Origin: Cocos nucifera
Taxonomy: Eukaryota; Streptophyta; Magnoliopsida; Arecales; Arecaceae
Reading direction: 5' to 3'
Length of the DNA stretch: 64,000 bases
NCBI GenBank assembly: GCA_006176705.1
Contig: QRFJ01004998.1
Location: forward strand, 186,001-250,000
Shown here: one piece after another, positions 57,422-64,000 of the stretch
Layout of the letters: every line of letters starts with the position of its first letter
Numbering within the stretch: the stretch's first letter is position 1
Translations under genes and position numbers: made by a program
Notes under the pieces: generated by a model
What the model saw: the letters and a program-made list of their open reading frames with translations, nothing else
What the model was told of the DNA's origin: nothing
Databases searched by the model: none

Positions 57422-59919
57422 TGAAAGGAATATGCCCTCAAGCCAATTTATTTTTTTGGATGTTCTTTGTCTTCCAGACTCATGTAATGACATTTTTAAT
57501 AAATAAAGGCATTTATTTCATCATATGCAGTGTCTTATTATTTATTTAAGATTATGATGAACTCTATAAATTAGGGCTATGATTTTAGGATTATGATGAG
57601 ATCATACTAGTGAGACCTAAAATCTTAAAATCCTAATTTAAATATTCCTAGTCGATGGGACATTGAGTTAGGGATCAATATTTTTCGGTAAGACTAGCAC
57701 ATTCTTTGTATGCTCGATTGAGAGGGTGATTGATCTCACAATAACTTATGTATGACACTAATACAAGAATGTGGGTGCTCATTAGAGAATGAGTTCACTG
57801 AATTGATCCAAATTGAGAATATCTAATGGAGTCTTATCTACATGTCAATAGATGGTTCTCATAGTGGAATTTGTGCATGTAATCCTTTGACCTGAAACTA
57901 CCATAGAATCTTATATATATAAATCCATATTTTGGTTCATACTCATTCATGACTTAGTTATGTACGGGATGATCTAGATATGGTAGATTATATATATGAA
58001 GATTGTAAGTAGGTTAATAAGGAATCGATCACTCCTAGTAAGAGGAAATAGCATCCTGCTTGCTCCAAACAAATAATGATTCAGGAAGACTTTGATCAAA
58101 GCATGATGAAAATTAGAAATGATTTCTAATATTTTATTAAATGAATCATTATCATAAGATTGGAAGATAAATGAATATGATATTGAGATTGACATATTTT
58201 CATACCTAGAGTCATATTCAGGATGCAGGAAGATCGAAGGATCTAGTTGCATGGTAATTTTCACTGAAGGGTATTTTTGGTATTTTCATCAAAATTTCAC
58301 ATCTTTCAGGTAGTCATGATACGTTACTAGATGTCAATCATGTCTTATGGATTTGATTAAATTAAAATTAATTTGATCAAATTAAAATTTTAATTTGATC
58401 ATTAAATTAGAAAGCATTCTAAATTAAGTCAAATTGGGTTGGCTAGTTTTGACCTAAATCGGTTTGGTTGAGTTCTAACCAGATTAGGTCAAATCACACC
58501 CTGACTCACTGCTGGTTAGATATCGAACCCAATGGGTCACACATAAAGAGAATTGATTAAGAGTTTAATTGGATTAGACCATGTTTACAAGATGAATATG
58601 CTAGCACATATAGCAAACCCTAGCATCTAGACTCGAATTGGCTTTCGATTTGGACTAATTTAGATCCGATTTGAGCCAAATAAGATTTGGTCCTGAGTTG
58701 GATAAACCTAGATTGATTGAGCTTCAGATTGGGTACCACATACCTTTATCCCACATGCCAAAGAGTCTCTCTCTTGTGCGTGGGAAGTCTTCAATGCTCA
58801 AAGGACTCTTTGGCGCATGGAATAAGATGGCACCTACCTTCTTTGACTTTTCCCATATGTTATGTCATGTAAATATTTTTTAATTGGTGTGGACATCTGA
58901 TATGGGGTACAGAAGAGTCCTTTTGTAGATGAAATACTTCTTTTTCCTTTTAAATTTTTCGCCCAGGATGTTTTGTCGCCCAAGCCCCCTTGCCGCCCAA
59001 GACTCCATGCCGCCTACTCCTCCTTGATGTCTCTTGGACTAAGTCAAAGTCTCTTGGGACTTTGACTATTCAATGTTTATCTCCATGCCTTCTTGCTGAA
59101 TGGGCATCCCTTTTTAGAGCCATTGGATGGTTTTGTTTCATGATCTAATGGATGAAAAGGGTGGCACCAAAGATGAAGCATTGTGACTCTTCGTAAAAAC
59201 TTACGTAGAATTAATCCAAGAGTCCTTCTGCTTTAAGGCACCTCTTGGACTAAGTCTATATCTCATTTTTACTGATGAGGCATGAGATTGGCTGATGGGG
59301 CATGAGAATTTGATGAGGAAAGGGCATGAGATTTTTTGTTGGCACCCCTACGTACATTATAAATAGGGGTGCACACCAAGAGTCTGTGTGAGTGAACATT
59401 ATCTTTTCTTTCTTACAAGAGTTCTTTTTTGTCTAATTTTCTTTCTTTTTTTCTCTTGTCTAGAACTTGTCATTATAACGATAAGAAGTCATCTTAAGAC
59501 TAAGAGATTAAGAAGGAAAATTAAGAAGATAGAAGAAAAAAAAAGATAGATAAGGAAAGATAAAGAAGGTGACATAAAGGTTTAAGAAGGTCTTGGCCAT
59601 TTAATTAAAGTTCTTATTATAAGAATTTTAATTATATAAATCAGAGGTGTTGGTGTCTTGGTCAAGTCTCTGTGTGGATCAATGTTGGAAGGTGAACACG
59701 TGGGCACCTGGTGGAAACCCTGACGGACTGCTACCAACGATCAGGGTCAACTTAGGGTTTAGCGATAAGAGGTATGTTCTAATACTTTCTTTTATATTAC
59801 AAATGCATGTTATATGATTTAATTGCTAATAAGGTGGTCCTTGGGTTTGGATTTGGTTTATTTGATTTTATGTTTTTGCTCTGAAATCCATGCTTCCTCC
59901 CTGTACACCAAATCCAACA
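57422..59919 (+). repeat. Element H 3' LTR
   Basis: This LTR is 2498 bases long and is the full-length match of 49882-52368, including the framed TATA box. Confidence 0.95.
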
Positions 59920-60054
59920 TTTATTAAATCTATAAAATCAGATCTAAAACATCTCAGATCTGATTTGGATACATGAGAGAAATTTTTGAAATATCTCTTT
60001 TGATCTGATCAAATCTGAACAAAACTGATTTAAAAAATTAGGATTTTCCCTTCA

Positions 60055-60316
60055 CTATGGATGTAAGACTAAGTTTTGATATGAAATCAGTCGAAATAGC
60101 ATTGATGCAGCTACCACTATCAATGATGACCTTGTACACTTTATTTCTCTGACCTATGAAGTTGTGAAAAATAGTACTCCTATGCTAATCTTCACTTTCT
60201 CTAGATTGGAATAAAATGCATCTTACTACACCTATTCTTTCTTCAAATTTAACTTTTTTCAAAGTACTGGGTTCCTCATAAGCTTCAGCTAACTCAATGT
60301 TTGCTATATATACTTT
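60055..60316 (-). pseudogene. pol: Element B (gypsy) protease, first half
   Basis: The minus strand encodes STIFHNFIGQRNKVYKVIID and DSGSCINAISTDFISKL, with the catalytic D-S-G codons at 60121-60113. This is the N-terminal half of the gypsy protease. A stop (near 60195) precedes it. The frame continues at 39627 across element G. Its 5' continuation is cut by LTR I. Confidence 0.85.
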
Positions 60317-61444
60317 GAAGAAAATTCTCATTTTTTGTCGTTAGATTATGCAGATCTAATCTGATCTAGGATGGATTTTTTTAAAAATTTCTAAATAATC
60401 CAATTAGATATAAGAGTTCTTAGATCTAATCATGGTGATCTGATATTAAAAAATAAAAATAAAATTAAATCTAGTTTAATTTCTTACCTTATTTAGGTAA
60501 TTTGATTATCCTATGATGATCTCGATGTTTTCTGAGATTCTAGAAGGAGCCACGCATGCACCTAGCCTCTACCGGTATCCACTCAGATAGGATCTAGATG
60601 TCTTGTCTTTTTGAATCTTTTTTTCAAAGATCATATCTGAATTTGATCTGAAAAACCTTCAAAACAACTTCTGAAGGAAACTTGTTCGTCTCACAATCAC
60701 CGTCGCATAGATGCTGAACTCTTCACAAATTTGATTGGATCTTCCTCTTTGATTTGCACCCAACTTTTGGCATGTAGAAGAAGGGGAGAGAGAGGATTAG
60801 AGGGGGCATGGAAGATGGAAGGGGTAGCAGCATGTGGACATGGCAATCCAAATTCTGCAAGGGCCTTATGCACAGGTGTTTTTATACAAGTTCCTTACGC
60901 TATCTAGACTTCTAAGTGATCGAGCAACTCATTTGCTTAATTACCTAGGACTCCAATCTGATAACCCACGTTGCCCATCTGATCTTTATCAGGTTTTGTC
61001 ATCCAGAACTCCTCCTAAGTTGGCAAGAAGAAAGGATAAGGAGGAGTCCATGGCGCACGGGACTCCTCCCTTTAGGAGTTTGATCCAAATCAAACTCTAT
61101 TAGAAATCCAATCTAGGCACCAATAAAAATCATAAAATTGGGCTCACCCAAAGTATGATTCCCAATCACATATACAAAAATCAGAGCAAAATTATTTCTA
61201 GAGAATTTTCTAGAAGCCTCTGATCAGGTGACTCTCAGTTCTCTCAATTAGGTCAACTTTTGACCCTAGTCCAATTTCACCATGAATGGATTTAATTTGT
61301 ATAATTAATCTAACCTGAATAAATTCTAATATGATGAAATTAAAGCCATTCAAGATATAAGAATGAGTCAAATCAAATTTAACTCAGTTGCGACAAATTA
61401 GAAAGATTACTGAAGGAGAAAGTCAAGCTCAATCGTGTGCTAGC
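60316..61444 (-). repeat. Element I: partial divergent LTR related to the E/F/G/J family
   Basis: The plus strand starts TGAAGAAAATTC and is collinear with reversed family LTRs (the GAGCCACGCATGCACCTAGC block near 60547, the CTCTACCGGTATCCACTCAG block near 60571, ending CAATCGTGTGCTAGC). Identity is clearly lower than among E, F, G and J. Element J is inserted at 61445, so the rest of this LTR and any internal part lie outside the window. The left boundary is approximate. Confidence 0.65.
61040..61069. promoter_or_regulatory. LTR stem-loop I counterpart (element I)
   Basis: GGAGGAGTCC and GGACTCCTCC are perfect 10-bp arms around a 10-base loop, at the position matching stem-loop I of elements E and F but with different arm sequence. 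Confidence 0.55.
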
Positions 61445-62199
61445 TGAAGGGAAATCCTGATTTCCCGGTCCAGGTTCGTCCAGATCTGATTAGATCAAGA
61501 GATATATTTCAAAAATTTTCTCTTGATCTTAATCAGATCTTGATATGTTTCAGATCTGATTCTTATTATTTTAATAAATAAAATAAAACAAGATAAATTA
61601 AATCAAATTCAATTTACCTGGTTTGGGTAATCCTATGACCCAGTAGATGATCCTGATTGCAGCGGAAGGTTCTGGATCTTAGCCACGCAAGCGCCTGGCC
61701 TCTACCGATATCCACTCGGGTTGGATCTGGAGAACCTCTTCTTCTCTATCACACCTCCAAAAATCAGATCTGGATCTGATCTGGAGGATCTTCAAAACTC
61801 TTTTGAAGATCTGCAGTCGTCCTTTTGCAGCAGCACAGCCTTCTTGCTTTTGATCGCCTTTCCTTGATCTGAATCGCACCAAACTAAGTCCAAAACACCT
61901 TTTGGACGTGGAGAGCAAGGGGAGAAGAGAGTATGGCATGGAGAAGGAGGGGAGAGGCAGCCTTGGGCGTGGGAAATCTCTATTGAATTCACTTAGGATT
62001 AGGGTTGGGCGCAGGGTCTTATTTATAGACCTCTTGTGATCCAACTCCTCTTCCTCTCAACCAATCACAACCCTTTGTGAAATCAGATCTAAATCTGATT
62101 GGTTGAAAAAGAGACCCCTGGATTCCTCCTTAGAGGGCGCCTAAGACCAGTCAAACTGGATTCTTAGTAGAACTCTGATTGGAATCCAAAAAGGGAGGT

Positions 62200-62224
62200 G
62201 GAGTCCTTGTCCAACAAGGACTCC
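62200..62224. promoter_or_regulatory. LTR stem-loop I (element J), changed arms
   Basis: GGAGTCCTTGT and ACAAGGACTCC are perfect 11-bp arms with loop CCA. Relative to E and F the distal arm bases differ on both sides in a compensating way. Confidence 0.65.
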
Positions 62225-62240
62225 TAGGCGCCTCCTACTT

Positions 62241-62268
62241 GGGCTCACGCCACCCTTGGCGTGCGCCC
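62241..62268. promoter_or_regulatory. LTR stem-loop II (element J)
   Basis: GGGCTCACGCC and GGCGTGCGCCC pair at 10 of 11 positions around ACCCTT. Confidence 0.6.
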
Positions 62269-63726
62269 TTCTCCTTGCCAGGTTCTGGCAGGGGGACAGG
62301 CCCCCACCAGCTCTCCAATAGGTGCATGACATGTGGTCAAAAGTCAAAGGGTCAATGGTCAACGTTTGACCAGTCAAAGGTAGACTTTTGACCAAAGTCA
62401 AAGAACAAGAAATGGCAGGTGACCAAAAATGGCAGGTAATGTCTTACAAATAAGACAACCTTATTCTGACTTGGACAACCTCCAGTCAGACCATATGAAG
62501 GCCTCTGATTGAGCACAAACTCCTTTGGCTCAGTCAGGACAACTTATTTATGATAGTAAAAGAAGAACGTTAGGTTCAATCGAGTGCTAGCACGATTTCC
62601 TTGAACCTAATTGAATCTCATTCAGATCAATTGAACTAGATCAGTTCAATTGATGATCACCAGATTCAAACCCTTGTTTGTGTGACCCAGTTAGGTTCAG
62701 TTCTGTATGGTAATGGGATATGTCATGATCTCTATCATAGACATCATCGAAACTCCTTTCGATGGATCAGAACTCTTCTGATTCGAACAGCTAGAATGAT
62801 CGATCATCTAAATCATTCTAATTGCTCCCAAAATCCACCAGTGACACCTAGCAGTATATGGTGGCAACCCATCAGAGCTGAATGCGAACCTCTTGGTGCA
62901 GCTACCTGTGTGATTCAGTTCTTCTATCTTGAGCCCCGATCAGATTAGGGTTAAGGTGAACTCGTCAAACCCTAGTCTCTGTCATATGATGTAATCATTC
63001 GATTCGAGTCCAATGTGAAAATCTAAATAGAAACTCTTTCTATTATTTCACTCTACCATGGCCATGGATTTCTGGACTTGATTCTCATGATCATCATAGG
63101 GCTACTCCTCTACCACCGAGGTAGATAGATTCCATCTTGATGCAATCCAGTTCCTACAATGAACATGCTATAGCCAACATACACCTCAGGGTTCCATATG
63201 GCTAGGAGACCGAGTAATGGTGTAGTCAAACTATAACACCCTCAAGGTGAACTGTCGATGCATCTCAGGTCAAAGAACCAGACACACTACTGCAGCATCG
63301 AGTCAGTCATTGACGAGAAGGTAGACTCCCTAATGACTACTCGAGGTGGTCACGCTCAGTGCCCTCGTTCTCTAACGAGTACCTGTACTCTCGCTCCGGT
63401 GTCTCCACACCGTAGACTCAAGACTCATCTACTAAAGAGAAGCGATTCGTACACCAACCTTCCGGATCAATCACCATCCTCGTGATGATCCTATGGTCGG
63501 GAGCTATTTATGAGTTAATAATGATTATTCATGTCTTAAATTTTCAACTCTTGAAAATATGAATTATCATTACCATTAACTCAAAGGATGTATCACAGAC
63601 ACTAAATACACATGTGTGATAGAAAATAACCCATTTCATTAATTATAGTCAAAATTATAATTTTGCCCCTAGAAGTGTATTACAAGTGTCAGCCAATTCT
63701 GGCTTCTAGGGCACATATATCTAACA

Positions 63727-63740
63727 ATCTCCCACTTGTC
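63727..63740 (-). other. Element J polypurine tract
   Basis: The minus strand reads GACAAGTGGGAGAT directly before the LTR start TGTTAGATATATG. It is intact. Confidence 0.9.
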
Positions 63741-64000
63741 CTAAAGCCAATTGGCTACAAGTCTAAGTCCCATCTTCTCAAGGTGGGCTTCGATCTTCTG
63801 CTGGCCCAACGGCTTTGTAAGTGGGTCTGCCACATTATCTGTGGAGTTGACTCTCTTGACCTCAACATAACCTTTCTCAAGGTAATCGCGGATGAGATGG
63901 ATATCACCGTTTGCTTGGAACTCTTCCAGCACAAACAGTCTGCCAGATGTCGACTTTCGATCATCTATATCGGACATGAAGTCCGAGTCTGTGTATCCCT
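63741..64000 (-). pseudogene. pol: Element J RNase H remnant with internal deletions
   Basis: The minus strand runs from the window edge: a YTDSDF block, MSDIDDRKSTSGRLFVL, then an abrupt junction into EEFQANGDIHLIRDYLEKGY, VEVKRVNSTDNVADPLTKPL and EKMGLRLVANWL with a stop at the LTR side. Compared with element E (31555-31805), about 20 bases after LFV and about 190 bases after the KQTV block are missing, which removes the ADST-x-AEY catalytic segment. The second deletion joins at the tetramer GATA, present at both ends in element E. This RNase H cannot be active. Confidence 0.85.

Larger units (their letters stand above)
49882..59919 (+). mobile_element. Element H: Ty1/copia retrotransposon, best preserved copy
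   Basis: A 10.0 kb element with LTRs 49882-52368 and 57422-59919, a perfect TTTAT duplication (49877-49881 and 59920-59924), primer site, gag, pol domains in copia order and an intact polypurine tract. The LTRs differ by roughly 4 percent over the first 290 bases compared by eye, less than E or C, so it is probably the most recent insertion visible. The coding region is long but broken by about six frame changes. It lies inside the 3' LTR of element G. Confidence 0.96.
39628..60054 (+). mobile_element. Element G: Ty1/copia retrotransposon, 3' LTR split by element H
   Basis: LTRs 39628-41896 and 47730-49881 plus 59925-60054. A perfect CTATG duplication (39623-39627, 60055-60059) flanks it. 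Primer site, gag, protease, integrase, RT, RNase H and polypurine tract are in copia order. It is a sister copy of element E with closely similar leader and coding DNA. It disrupts the protease of gypsy element B. Its own length without H would be about 10.4 kb. Confidence 0.95.
47730..60054 (+). repeat. Element G 3' LTR, interrupted by element H
   Basis: The LTR is 47730-49881 plus 59925-60054 (about 2.28 kb) and ends TTTTCCCTTCA. Confidence 0.93.
8260..60316 (-). mobile_element. Element B: Ty3/gypsy retrotransposon, host of the nested insertions
   Basis: Three separated minus-strand blocks belong to one gypsy pol in the order protease, RT, RNase H, integrase: 60316-60055, 39627-39174 and 22966-20028. 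Between the blocks lie complete insertions bounded by target-site duplications (CTATG for G, GCAAG for D). Joining the flanks at one duplication copy keeps the gypsy frame open across both sites. The 5' part (gag and 5' LTR) should lie right of the window. The integrase C terminus shows no chromodomain that I can recognise. The element is inactive, with stops and indels in every block. I do not assign a lineage. Confidence 0.75.
61445..63726 (-). repeat. Element J 3' LTR
   Basis: This LTR is 2282 bases long and runs TGAAGGGAAATCC to TATCTAACA on plus. A 121-codon and a 66-codon open frame inside (61679-62044, 61792-61992) are not conserved in the other copies. Confidence 0.92.
61445..64000 (-). 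mobile_element. Element J: Ty1/copia retrotransposon, 3' end only
   Basis: It has the 3' LTR (61445-63726), polypurine tract and C-terminal pol on the minus strand, running off the right edge. It belongs to the E/F/G LTR family and is inserted into the related LTR I at the pentamer CTAGC (61440-61444). Confidence 0.9.

Noticed and set aside
1..64000. Search for host genes, tRNA, rRNA, CRISPR arrays or a defence-like system
   Set aside because: No intact non-transposon coding region, cloverleaf, or spaced identical repeat array was seen. The repeated sequences are LTRs and the recognisable coding DNA is retrotransposon gag/pol.

Overview
The window is AT-rich plant nuclear DNA made almost entirely of nested LTR retrotransposons. 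I found no intact host gene, rRNA, tRNA, CRISPR array or bacterial-style operon. Plant origin is shown by Ty1/copia elements primed by initiator-Met tRNA, a Ty3/gypsy pol, and a gag-only large LTR element with a tRNA-Asp-like primer site. The LTR families remind me of palm genomes, but that is an impression, not a demonstrated identity.

Layout, with element names used throughout. A (1-7828, minus) is a gag-only TR-GAG/LARD-like element with ~1.75 kb LTRs; its left LTR is cut by the window edge. B (about 8260-60316, minus) is an old Ty3/gypsy element that serves as the platform. Its protease lies in 60055-60316 plus 39174-39627, and its RT, RNase H and integrase in 20028-22966. Other elements were inserted into it: C (9313-20027, minus), a complete decayed copia with 2.48 kb LTRs; D (22967-39173, minus), a short non-autonomous LTR element flanked by the 5-bp duplication GCAAG; and G (39628-60054, plus), a copia flanked by CTATG. 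D was itself invaded by E (23870-34259, plus), a copia, and by F (36835-39114, minus), a solo LTR flanked by CCAAC. G was invaded by H (49882-59919, plus), a copia flanked by TTTAT. At the right end lies I (about 60316-61444, minus), part of a divergent LTR, interrupted by J (61445 to the window edge, minus), a copia of which the 3' LTR and the end of pol are visible.

E, F, G and J share one LTR family of about 2.28 kb (TGTTAGATATGTG...TTTTCCCTTCA); I is a distant relative. C and H are separate copia families. Removing the insertions at their target-site duplications makes the gypsy reading frame of B run across the former G and D insertion points, which is the strongest internal support for the nesting.

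Every coding region is a pseudogene. Damage ranges from scattered nonsense and frameshift mutations (H is the best preserved) to loss of catalytic residues (YVDA in the G RT, HTNVCGP in the C integrase, DIS in the C protease) and a deletion through RNase H in J. Much of the decay is C-to-T or G-to-A, as expected of methylated transposons. The most unusual items are the unrecognised internal sequence of D, two stem-loops in the E/F/G/J LTR family that persist although their sequence changes, a 9-bp inverted repeat framing the TATA box of the H LTR, and nonsense codons shared by E and G.
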